Made by a program: the position numbers and the translations under genes
In this document: piece by piece, positions 21,360 to 32,900 of the stretch
Layout: each line of letters opens with the position of its first letter
Position numbering within the stretch: position 1 is the first letter of the stretch
Origin: Anastatus disparis
Taxonomy: Eukaryota; Arthropoda; Insecta; Hymenoptera; Eupelmidae
Reading direction: 5' to 3'
NCBI GenBank assembly: GCA_017163975.1
Contig: JAFFSR010000218.1
Coordinates: 5,087,501 to 5,151,500, forward strand
Length of the DNA stretch: 64,000 bases
Notes under the pieces: generated by a model
What the model was told of the DNA's origin: nothing
Databases searched by the model: none
What the model saw: only the letters and a program-made list of their open reading frames with translations

Positions 21360-24300
21360 TACATTATGCGACTATTTAATGTCGACTTTATTTCAAGCAC
21401 TAGCTCCTACATAAGGCAAATAAAAAAATATTGCCTAAATGTTGGAAAAACTAATATTATCAAGCTAATCTAGACCAAAAAAGATGAAAGAAAAATTAGC
21501 ACTAACCACAGGTGAGATAATCAAATTGTAACGCTTGATGTGACAAACCAAATGCAAATATTTAGTTTCCGATATGTAACTTCTAATGATTTGTGCATTT
21601 TATACTTTGAAATATATACGTTGGGAATAAAAATTATTTCAATTATCCACAAATCCTTGGTTACGTTAAACTAAAATCAAATCTTGAAATAGCCGACTAT
21701 TTAATGTCGATTACTCCTTGAAGACTCTAACATTGCAAATCTTCAAATGTTTCAGTATTCAATAACAAAACAAATGTATTTGCTTTTTCCTCGTGCAAGG
21801 TAAAAAATTCATTCTTGCAAGAAAAACACAAAAAAAACAAAATAATCTTAGTTTTCCAGCATGCACGATTAAAAATATCCACAACATGATGAATATACAC
21901 TTAAGGAACTCACTCCAGTGCATATTCAAGCAGTAGCTTATGAATATTGAGATGTTGTGAAATACCAACAGTATCTTCCAATTGTTAAACATTTTTTGTT
22001 ATAAGATACTCTTTCATTGAGTGGCTTGATGAAAAAAATAATATTCCAATAAAATTGGAAAATGCATGGTACATCAATGACATTGAAAAATATTATGCGA
22101 CTATTTAACGTCAAGTCTTCATCGATCAAATACCACAAGTATATATTATGCAGAAATATTCAAGGTTTCCGATATAAAGAAAATCGTTTGTCACCGATAG
22201 CATGATTGAACGTTAAAATATGTTCATTATAACTTTTAAAAATGTAGCTACAAATGCATTTATTGTAGAACATTGCAGGATTATAATTAAATATTAGACT
22301 ATGATCTGAAATGATCGATTAGAAAAATGGATGCTACGACTATTTAACGTCGATTCTTCTTATTTATTATTCATCTGTTAGAGCCAAATCTACTTTTTTA
22401 CTGACTCTTTTCTAAAAACTTAAAATTGGATTATATGTCTTGAAACATTTATTATTCGTCGTCGATTTTCCTTCAGCAATGTATCAATAAGTATTTCATC
22501 AAAAGAACTACTAATGCTATTGATGTATGTATCGAACATTCATCAAGAACAAACAATATTTAATTTCACAAGCTTACGATTTCTTTTATTTTCAGAAGTC
22601 TTTAATAATAACTTTTTTACTGTCTTATAATGAAACACATTGGCAAAATTGTGTATTTACAAGTGCATTAATCCAAAACTATTAAAAATAATATTATTGT
22701 GACAAAGTGGTGTTAAATCTCTTAAAAAGTTGACTAAGCTCAAATCTTGAAGTGTTCGACTATTTAACGTCGATATATCTTCAAAGATTCATCATGGTAA
22801 ATAATGAAAATGTAATTATTTAACTAAACATGAACGAGAAATAAGATGCACTTACGTTTGAATTAGGAGTATAAACAACCGGAATACAAAATTGAATGAT
22901 AAATTTATTTGATCGTGATTAGAGCTTAAAAGCGTGAAATTAAAGTACCTCAATGCAAAATAACTAATATTGTTAATTGAAGCTGCGAAGATTTAAATAA
23001 CTTATTGAAGTTGCGACTATTTAACGTCGCCTTTTAAAAAAGCTAGTTTCTTGTTAAAACAAATGGAGAGATGGTTTTATCAAGCAAACGACACGAAGCT
23101 ACTTCCAGTGCAAAACTGAAAATTCATGAGAAGAATCCATACAATCTCAAAAAATGATAATCGGTAAAAAACGAAACAGATAAAATTTAATTCGTCTAAT
23201 TCTCGATGTTTGAAAAAGATATGTGAAATTCGCTCTTTCATTATAGGTTCTCTAAATTCCAATCTTATTATGTTCGACTATTTAACGTCGATTTCTATTT
23301 AAAATATATGACAAAAATATACAAATACATGATATTTTGCTTAAATATTTGAATATATCACATATGTATTTGTTAATGAAAATTTGAGAATCTTATAATT
23401 CCCGCTCGAAATGAAAACGTAACAATAACGTGCTAACTCAAATCAATGGAAATAAAGTTACTTTTTTTTTTTAATTTAAAAAATTTTTTTTTCAGGAGAT
23501 TTGTTTAAAAGTATTTAATCCGTTTCTAATACTTCTTTTTAAAAAAACATTTTAAAATCAAGTTTAACATGAAAATATGTAAATGAAAAACTTAATTTTA
23601 AATGAATAACCGATAAAAATAACACAATAAGATAGATTGCGAGACTATTTAACGTCGACTTTACTTCCTTGAATGTTTTCACGTTGAAATTTAGTATAAA
23701 TTGATGGGATTTCAAATAAAATGATGGATATACAAAAAAATTTCAACCATCATTAATAAGAATGAAAATGATCTATTTCAATGAGAAATAATTGATGATT
23801 TAAACTGAAAATACGACTATTTATCGTCGGTTCTCTAACAATTTTAGAATTTGTTTAAATATGCCACATCAAGAAAAAAGAATGACGAATGCCATTAGCA
23901 ATTTACACGTATATAAAATTAGCTCATTACCGAAATATTTAATTTCACAAAATGAACCGTTTTCCGAAAATGCGACTATTTAATATCGACTTTAGTTCGA
24001 GCATTAGTTTCCACTTACAGCAAATGAAAAAATATTGCCTGAATTTTTAGAAACTGATGTTATGGAGCTTATTTTCTCAAGAATAATAGTAAGAGATACT
24101 CAAAAAATATTAGAACTTTAAAATTTGGTGTTACAACAAACTAAATTTTCGATATGTAATTACTGACTAAAATAAAATCATGAAGCAGTCGACTATTTAG
24201 CGTCGATTCGCTTTGAAGATAAAAACTTTCTGCAACTGCAGATGTTTCTTAGACATAAACATCTCCAGTTTAAACACATGCACCAAAAATATTAATTGTG

Positions 24301-25000
24301 GCCGATCGTTTTGAAATAAATGATTTGAAAAATCAATTTATAGAAGTATTATGTGACAAATTAAGCATGTTCAACCATCAATAACATTCGAATAAAAAAA
24401 ACGAATGAATTTCTTTTTTCCTAATGCAAGGTAGAAAAATAAATACTTGCGAAGTGATAAAATAATTGATGAAATAATCTAAATTTGCCAACATGCACGA
24501 TTAAAAATATTCACAATATGATGAATATATACTGTAGATAACTCACTTAAACGTAGATTCAAGCACTAGCTTATGAATATTGAGATGTCGTGAAATTCCA
24601 ACCAGCGTATTTCAGATTTTAAACATCTAATCGTTGAATGATGATGTTGTCTATGTTGGAACTTTCTCGACTGCAGTGTTGGAATCATCCTTGAACCATA
24701 AATTCTGCAAAATGCAAAATACACTTTTAAAAATAACATTCTATTGTTGTTAAATAAGTACTATGCAATGAACGCTCTATTCATTTTTTTTACAAACAAC
24801 TTAAATAATTAAACAACAATGCAAAATTTTTTCAATTTTTAACTATTACTAACGTTTGTTTCAAACGGAAATGAAATTTATTTCATAAGAATAAGTTATT
24901 TCAAATATTTTAAAAGTTAAAGGTTAGACTTACTTCAAGATGTTCCACTGAAAACTCCGTTGCTATTTCAGTACTACACGTTCGGAGGTTGATTTGGATA
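21360..25000 (-). ncRNA. Candidate repeat-bearing transcript B
   Basis: Inferred unit from promoter module B across about 11 motif copies (21367-24189). The first ~700 nt after the promoter contains no motif. No open frame over about 77 codons is present, and those present have no recognisable family. The 3' end is unknown. Confidence 0.3.
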
Positions 25001-25325
25001 TGATCTAAACTTGAATTTTTGAAGCTCTTATATACTCAAAATTGCATCTACCTGGGGTCCTTAGTTATCCGTATTGTAATCCTGTAAGTGAATTGAAATA
25101 TGGATAAAATTCATATACCTAATCGAAGTTAAGTATGGGTAAAATTCATGTACCTAAATGTACCATCACCTTCATTTCAAATAAGTCGAATTTATAAACT
25201 TATAGTACGAGGGATAAAAGATGGATATAATAAAATTAAAATCCGGACCGCTTTACCTAACTTAATCAGAACCTTAAGAAAATAGGTGGAGTAAAATACA
25301 TCTATATTTATGATTTCATTGTCTG
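24928..25325 (-). promoter_or_regulatory. Minus-strand promoter module B with first exon
   Basis: Homologous to module A. CAGGTAGATGCAATTTTG precedes TATATAAGAGC (TATA at 25028-25034) and TTTAGATCATATCC follows at the same distance. The first-exon end AACATCTTGAA|GTAAGT (donor at 24933) is identical. The upstream part holds tandem-like ATTCATGTACCTAAATGTACC blocks and is longer than in A. Confidence 0.6.
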
Positions 25326-25669
25326 AGAGAATATTCATATTACATTTTCTTGCTTTTTTAAATAACAATTTAATAAGTTTAAATTTACAGTTTAAGAATG
25401 AATGAAAGGAGGGTCGTCCATTTGTTCAAATATGACCCTTCGCAGAAAATGTAATGTAAGGTTTATAACGTCGTAAATCTAAAGGAACCGTTATCGAAAA
25501 ATAAAATAAATGATCTTAAATTTATAATTGACTGAGCTATACAATTGCTTAACAATGACAAAAATGTTATTCTTTGTCGATTTTGTTTCTAAAAAAACAA
25601 TTTTGTATCCCGCGAATGAAGAAAATCCATAAAAAAGTCATTACATTTAAGCAAGGCGACAAGTACCAT

Positions 25670-28600
25670 TTATATTGCGACTATTTAACGTCGAATTTTT
25701 ATAATTAGAATACATTCCACTAAAAACCAAGTAAAAAGACGCTTAGCAGACTGGTTTATTATACAGTAATGTGCAAGGATTCCGAAGAAAATTAAAAAAT
25801 CTGTCATCAACGGCATAATTGCGTACTCAAACAATTAATCAATGATATTTTAATAAAAATTAACAATGACTAAGTAAAAACTTGAATCAATATTGATGGC
25901 TACTAACTATTGAATGTTTAATTTTCTTTATCAAGTACTGAATGTTTAGTAATTCAACACCAAATCAACAAATTGATGACTTAAAATATTCGACTATTTA
26001 ACGTCGATTATTCTGTAACAAAATATAAAATATGTACTTATTATTCATCAATTTGACCTGTTTCCGATGTGTTTTTATAAGAAAATTCATTAAGTTCACA
26101 TTTTTATTACATGTTTACCATTGACTCTTTTCTAAACACTTTAAACATTTGACTATTTAATGTGAATTTTGTTTCAAAAGTATATTGTTGAAAATTTCGT
26201 AAGAAGAAATACAGAGACAGACCAATATACAGAACATCAAAGAAACTTTGAAGTCTTGAAAAACAGCTTCAATTACGTTGTTATGAGAAAATATATTGGC
26301 GAAATTGTATCTTAATATAACTCTAAGAGTATATCAATCTCAAAAGCTATTGGTTCCATTTCTTGAATGGTTGACAAAGCTCAAATCTTGAAAAATTTTG
26401 ACTATTTAACGTCGATGTATATTCAAAGATTCGTTTGAATTTAAGTTAATTATTTAATTAAACGTGAACGAGAAATAACGTGCGTTGACGTTTTTATTAC
26501 ATGTTAATTGATGAAACATGGAATAGAATCATAAATTTATTTTGTCAAAACATCTGCGACATTTAAGATTGTCTCTCTTAAAAGAACTACTTTCTTGATC
26601 ATGAAAATAGTGCAATACAGAGTAATATTGAAAATTTATGATAAAAAGTTATATGATCGCAGAAAGTGAAGACCAACAACGTAGTTTCGAAATAAAAATT
26701 TAATTTGAACAACTTTCGAAAATATAAAATATCATAAAACTGTGTAAAGTTGACCATCCATTTTCTTTTCATCCAAATTGCGACTATTTAACGTCGATTT
26801 TTTGAACGATTATTAATAATGGAATATTTCCATATGATGAACTGAAATTCAAAATGGATAAATAATTGAAAATAAAACGGTGTTTTAAACACCAACTATT
26901 TTCATCAAATTACCAACATCATCTTTATATTAATAGAAATAAAAAATTACTATCGATTGAATTATGCGATTATTTAACATCGAACTTCAATTAAAATGCA
27001 TAAGTTGATTGTATGTTATTAACAATGAAAATTGATCATTGATCAAATTATGCATCTATTTAACGCTACCTTGATTTTTATCGTACGTTAAAACGAATCA
27101 TATTGTATCGACAACGAAAATTTATGAATGACTAAGTTATGCGATTATTTATTGCGATTATAAATTAATAATACAATTTCATTTTTTTTCAATAACTTTA
27201 ATCTCGTATAAAACTAACAAGAAAAAGTAGCAATTTGAATATAATGAAATTCATAAGTAATTTAACTTTGAAATTATTATATAATGTGATTAGATTAACA
27301 ATACGACTATTTAACGTCGATTTTTAAAACAATCATTGAAGATAAAATATTGTCAAAAGACAATCTAAAAACAGATGTTTAATATTGTGTTTGAACTTTT
27401 AAAAACAATTTCCGATAGAAGTAAAAATTTATTGTAAATTAAATCATGCGACTATTTAACGTCGAATTTTTATTTAATTTTGAAAGTGAATATTTAGTAA
27501 CTATCAATGAAAATCTATGATAGATTAAATAATACGACTATTTAACGTCGACTTTCATAAAACTGTAAATAAAAAATGAAAATGTAACAATAATGTGACA
27601 ATTAAAATCGGCGCATATAAATTTAAAAAGTACACATTCTTTTGATTTACGTATCCATAAAAATTTGTCAACATTATTAAATATTTCTCAGAGCAAAGTC
27701 CTTAATTTATCCGAGTAATATTTCAGAGTGTTTAATAAAAACTCATACTTTTATTTGCATATTGAGATTATTAGTAGAGACTACGACTATTTAACGTCGA
27801 ATTTCTTTATACAAATTCATCAAATGTAAGGATTTCAAAACTAAGAATTCTCTTTTACTGTGAACGAAAATATAAAATAATTTGCCAATTTATGCCGATG
27901 TTAATAAAATTACTTTTTATCCAATATGATTTTGTTCTGAGAAGTTTAATAATTGTTATTTTGGTAAAATAAAAACTTTATAAAATTTCATGATGAATCT
28001 TATATTATTGATACTGCTCTTATTTTTTTCTTAGATAATTATGAAATTAACGAATTATCAGATGACGTAATGATGTTTCTATTAAAAAATTTTCAAATAA
28101 ATTTTATAAGTACTTCTTAGATTGATATTCTCGTTACTATGAATTGACCGATTCATTTAATTATAAACAACAGTTGCAAATATGAATAAGTTTGATTAAA
28201 AATACGACTATTTAACATCGATTTTTCAGAACAATTATTACTTGAATGCAACATTTCAATTTAAGCTGATTCTCCAAATAAAATGTTTTTATATCAAAGT
28301 AATACTTTTTAAAAAACTATTACTAGAAAGAAAAAGTATACTTTAATCTACAATAATTCCGATTGATCGACTTTTAGTAAACATTTTATCGACATATTTT
28401 AACATATGTTCAAGTACGCCGATTGGTATGAATGAAAGACAGGATATAAAAAAAGTTCATGTCAAAGTAATATTTCATATTGATTCAAAGACAAAGTATA
28501 TTTTTATCTTTAATGATTCTTATTGTTCATTAAAACTACGACTATTTAATGTCGATTTATAAAACCATTTTTTCAAATGGAGTAATTACGTATAACTAAC

Positions 28601-29211
28601 TGGAACTCAAAATTTATATCCAATTAATTAAAACTTAATTTTTTTAAATTATCTTCAACTTCAATAAACTAATAAATTTAATTTTGCAATAATACCGATA
28701 AAAATTGTTAATTTAATTATGCGACTATCTATCGTCGACTTGATTTTTCATTGTCATTGAGAAAAATTCATTAATATAAGAGTAAGATGTAAATTTATAA
28801 TTAAGTTTTACGATTGTTAAAAAATGACAGAGTAATTTTGTAAATTATTTTTTCCCTAATGACAAATGTTCATTTAATACCGTCTATAAATTAATATTTT
28901 TTAAAAATAAAGTCATAAATTTATCTAAGAAATTCTAATTAGAGCTATAAAACGAACGAATAAAATTTATAATAATTTTAAAAGTTTATCGATATTTATA
29001 AATTGTGTTTTATTCGTTATCAATAAATTCATTCGTTTAAAATTCAAAATCAAAATGCATATGAATAGCAAAATGCTATACTTAAATGTGAAATAATGAA
29101 TATTTTGAGTTAAATATTTTGAATGTTAAAGGCTACACTTACTTCCAGATGTTCCAATTAAAACTTCGTTGTCTGTAGATATCAGCTACACTTCTGGCAG
29201 TAGAAATGAAT
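25670..29211 (-). ncRNA. Candidate repeat-bearing transcript C
   Basis: Inferred unit from promoter module C across about 15 motif copies (25676-28720), some only about 90 bp apart (27447, 27535). No coding frame is supported. The 3' end is unknown. Confidence 0.3.
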
Positions 29212-29510
29212 GTGACCTAAAGTTGCATTTTCATGCCCTTATATACTCCAAATTTTATCTACCTGAATCCTTACTAATATGTTCTAAAGAAATTGAATGC
29301 ATGGTCAGTAAATTGAATATCAAAGTATTAGGTAAAATTGATCTACCTGAATGTACCCCAACTTCCTTTGAAAGAAAACGAATTCTTAAACTTTAGCATA
29401 ACGGTAAAAAGCTGAATATATATAATACAGTTGAAATCCGAACCGTCTTACACAAATAAATGAGAAGCTTAAATAAATAGGTGGAGTAAAATAGATTTAT
29501 TGTTTCTGTT
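29137..29510 (-). promoter_or_regulatory. Minus-strand promoter module C with first exon
   Basis: Homologous to A and B. It has two CAGGTAG sites (near 29263 and 29344 on the plus strand as CTACCTG), TATATAAGGGC (TATA at 29239-29245), start-like TTTAGGTCACATTC, and exon end ACATCTGGAA|GTAAGT (donor at 29142). TATA-to-TATA distances are 4257 bp (A-B) and 4211 bp (B-C). Confidence 0.6.
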
Positions 29511-29529
29511 TATGAATATTTAATTTTAA

Positions 29530-30120
29530 TATGTAATATAACGTTTTTGAATTTCCTTAATATTATAATATACGTACGATATTAAATTTCATCCTAGAGG
29601 AATTTTATATTTATTTTTCATCTTATTTGTGAGTTGGGGGTTAATAAAATTTTTATTAGCTGGCTTAAGATTTTGGATGAAGCTAGTAAGTTTTATTTGC
29701 ATACAACACTTTTGTAATTTAACAAAAATTAGAAACTAAAATTCTGCTCTCCTCCTATTTTCCGTGTAACTGGCATCAAACTTAATTAATCTTATTAAAT
29801 TTATTTTAGAAAAAATTAATAAAGCTGTACTGGTTTACAATAATTTTCGAATGAAATAATATCATGTAGCGATTAACATACTAAATAAATTATTTAAAAT
29901 ATCAAAAACGCAACACTTGGTTTAAAATTTTTTACTTATGTTTAATTCAAAACACCTGCTATAATGTTTCTACTGAATCTCATAATGATTTATACAATGA
30001 AGTCCAGAATATTTGCTATTAATTTTCAATTTTTAATAAATTGGACTTGATTTAAGAGTCCGATGTATCTCTGTCCTTTTCTAATTAAAAAATTGACTTT
30101 TTTCCCAAAATTAGCAACAA
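29530..30120. other. Spacer, nothing recognised
   Basis: AT-rich sequence with no motif copies, repeats or ORFs of note between the array and the nested transposon relics. Confidence 0.5.
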
Positions 30121-30182
30121 GAGGCAAAAATAAAGAGATGGTTTCGATGGGTTTAATAAAATGTAATATTTTCTTTGATTAG

Positions 30183-31459
30183 TACCCTGGTAGAAATTTG
30201 AACATTAAAAATGGCGTAAACAACAATTTATGACCATTATCAATAGTAATATTTTGTCATGTCAATATTGGCGAATAAATGGCAATTTTTTGCTGATACT
30301 GCAGAGCTCAAATTTTTTGGTATATTGGTTAGCATCTTATAGGCAAAAAATGCTAATATAAAAATGTTGTTCAAAATTTTTGTATTTAGCCAAAAAAATA
30401 CGCATTTTAAGTAAACGGACCCTACTAAAAAATCTCAGGTGAGAAATCACCTGATTTCTCAGGTGATTAATCATGCCAAAATCTCATGTGATAATTTTTT
30501 TAGGTTTTTACACGTTTCAAACCATGCTTAGTCAATTGCGAACTATTTTTGAAAATTTTTGAAAAATTGAACTTAGAAAATTTTTTGTAAAATGAGTCAA
30601 AATTTTTTCTAAGACCAAATTTTAAAAAAATTTTCTAAGTTCAAATTTTTCAAAAATTTTTAAAAATAGTTCGCAATTGACTAAGTATGCTTTAAAACGT
30701 GTAAAAACCAAAAAAATCGTCACATGAGATTTTGGCATGATTAATCACCTGAGAAATCAGGTGATTTCTCACCTGAGATTTTTTAGTAGGGGGAGTGAAA
30801 AAATCAGTAACAGCTATCTAAAAATTAGGTAAACTGTGGACAACTTTTTTTGACTAGTTATATAACTTTTTAGTAATGAGTCCTTAATTTTTCAGATCAT
30901 AGGTAAAATCATAACCTCACTTTTGCCACGTGGCGAGAAAATATAGATTAGTATTTATTCACATTCCTTCGTCAATGTTTATTTTTATTGGAATTTATAA
31001 AAATAAAAATAATATTAAATTTTATTAAAATAAAAATATGAAACGCAGTACGAAACGAGTATAAAAATATCGTTTTTTAAAATAATAAATGGAAAATTTT
31101 ATTAATTGTTTAAAAATAACCTCTAACAATCCGATCACAACTCAAAATATACGCGCGAATATATTAACAAAAGTGATTCTATTAATGATTAATGATAATT
31201 TTCAAGAAAAAACCTTAAATGATTCTTAATAGTAATCAATTAGAGCACAATTTGATAGACTCTACTGTTAACTATCTATATTCAAATAATAGTGGATCAG
31301 ACTCAACATTTTATTAGCATTTTTTAGCACTATGAAGGTTGAAAAAAACGTTTCATATTAGTTCAAATAATGGCCATAAAACATTCCCATTTTCTGCTCT
31401 TCACTTTAAAGAAATGGCCATAAAATGGTAGAAAAAGCGTTTCATTTTCTACCAGGGTA
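30183..31459. mobile_element. Nested TIR element (TACCCTGGTAGAAA ends)
   Basis: Exact 14-bp inverted ends TACCCTGGTAGAAA at 30183-30196 and 31446-31459. The interior is AT-rich and non-coding, with a further foldback MITE at 30420. This is a MITE-like or internally deleted DNA transposon; the superfamily is not assigned. Confidence 0.6.
30420..30791. mobile_element. 372-bp foldback MITE, innermost
   Basis: Two arms of about 170 nt are nearly perfect reverse complements. They start CCCTACTAAAAAATCTCAGG, contain CAGGTGA/TCACCTG repeats, and end TTTTTAGTAGGG. The centre is a short A/T-rich loop near 30595-30615. The start resembles that of the CACATG foldback elements in the 6.8-kb units (CCCCTACTGAAAAAATC). 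Confidence 0.8.
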
Positions 31460-31651
31460 TGAATTAATTTTATTGCTTCGTTTTTAAGAAAAATTGGAAT
31501 AACTTAAAAAATTAGAAATTAGTGTCAAATAATGGGATTTTCAAGTTATTCCAACTTTTCTTGAAAATAAAGCGGTGGAATTAAATTATTCTTATCAGAG
31601 AAAATATTGCTTTCTATTACACGAATCGAAACCATCTCTTTATTTCTGCCT

Positions 31652-32900
31652 GAAGCTATTAGTTTTTATAAAAAATAAATTTTAAATAGATTCGGTAAAA
31701 CAGGTAACTGTGTCGGTATACAGCTGACTCTTAACAATGGAAATATAATATCGTATAAAATGTAAAATGATTGTATAGAATAAACACTGTCAAAAAATGC
31801 ATGAAATTTTGCTCCGAGTACATTCATTAATTTTATGATAATACATAACAATTTGGTGAAGTGTATTAATTTTTATGCAAATCGGCATTGAATTTTATTC
31901 ACTAACTTGAAATTCAATGCTGATTTACATAAAAATTTATTGTATTACCATTAAATTAATGCATGTACTGGAAGCGAAATTTCATTTATTTTTTAACAGT
32001 GAATTTATATGATAAAATATAAGCTGGATAACAGAATATATTTTTTATCTTGAATTTATGTACATATGATAACTAAATTTTTATGTTATCTTTTAGTTAA
32101 ATTTAATTTTGATGCTTTTCTGGTTTAATTTAATTTATAATTTTAAATGCTAAATAGTTTTGGTTAGCTTTCAGTGATAGGTGCCAATAAATTTAAAAAA
32201 AATGCAACAAAGACGTCGCCATATTTCTCTAATAATGAGTACAAGCTTTGTACATATTCATTTATACCTGGACAACGTGTTTCAATCATATATAAATACA
32301 GTATTCATTTCAATTCATTGAATCGTAACTTTTTATTTACTTTATTTATAATATTTATAATTTAAAAACTAAAAGATATTAAAATGCTGTGGAAACAATC
32401 AACATGTAATGAATTTCAATCTAAATTTATAAAATACAAAATTTGTGTAAATTAACTAATGTATATGTTTATAAATTTTCAGTTTAAAAAAAAAATTAAT
32501 ATATTTCTTAAAGTTCCTTTAATTCATAACTTTGGGGGCGCCACTTGAGAGGGTGTTGTAGTAGTTTTAGGAGATAAGCTGATAGTTTGGCCGAAAGGAT
32601 TAAATCGTCGAAGTCAAAAAATGGCGTCAGTTTGCTGAAGCACTTTAGTAATATACTGACTATAGTTCAGTGCACAGGCTTGCTGATGCTCAATAGTGGT
32701 GATAAAGCGAACTATATACATTTTTTTAAATCAGATTAAATTGGGACCGAGGAAACTTCAAACATTTTCGCATAAACAGTTCTACAGTTGCCATATTCAT
32801 TCATCTGGTTTTCACGATATCTAAACACACTTATATTATTAGTAAAAAAATTATAATATTTTTACTTATATATTTAAATTATTAAATATTAGGCATTCCA
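31652..32900. other. Spacer and probable 5' flank of gene X
   Basis: No supported gene. 32530-32720 has a GC-richer patch (GGGGGCGCCACTTGAGAGGG, TGGCGTCAGTTTGCTG) that might be a non-coding first exon or promoter region of gene X. An acceptor-like TTAAATATTAG sits 9 nt before the gene X start codon. Confidence 0.35.

Larger units (their letters stand above)
16733..28740 (-). repeat. Directional array of ~43 dyad motifs
   Basis: The core GCGACTATTTAACGTCGA, with variants, appears about 43 times. Examples: 16733, 16897, 17128, 17547, 17824, 17901, 18112, 18366, 18724, 18920, 20048, 21367, 22336, 22757, 23012, 23274, 23640, 24189, 25676, 25990, 26399, 26780, 27302, 27447, 27535, 27782, 28538. 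All copies that I saw point the same way. The outer CGAC and GTCG, an inverted pair, are nearly invariant; variation is mostly in the 8-nt centre (TATTTAAC, -AT, -GC, -TC, TAAATACC). Spacers vary from about 80 to 1500 bp and are strongly diverged. Many copies are preceded on the plus strand by a small inverted repeat, ATCAATGA...TCATTGAT. Strand is given as minus because three promoter-like modules read that way. Confidence 0.85.
30122..31651. mobile_element. Non-autonomous TIR element, outer
   Basis: Ends are inverted repeats of about 27 bp (30122-30148 and 31625-31651) with core AAATAAAGAGATGGTTTCGA; weaker inverted similarity extends about 35 bp further in. The right part also has an internal foldback pair (GGAATAACTT / AAGTTATTCC near 31497 and 31540). 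No transposase. A second element sits inside it. Confidence 0.6.

Noticed and set aside
16733..28740. CRISPR-like reading of the regularly oriented motif array
   Set aside because: Spacers vary from about 80 to 1500 bp and are themselves related; there are no cas genes and the DNA is eukaryotic.
29169..29396. 75-codon plus frame
   Set aside because: It overlaps promoter module C in antisense and is not conserved in modules A and B.
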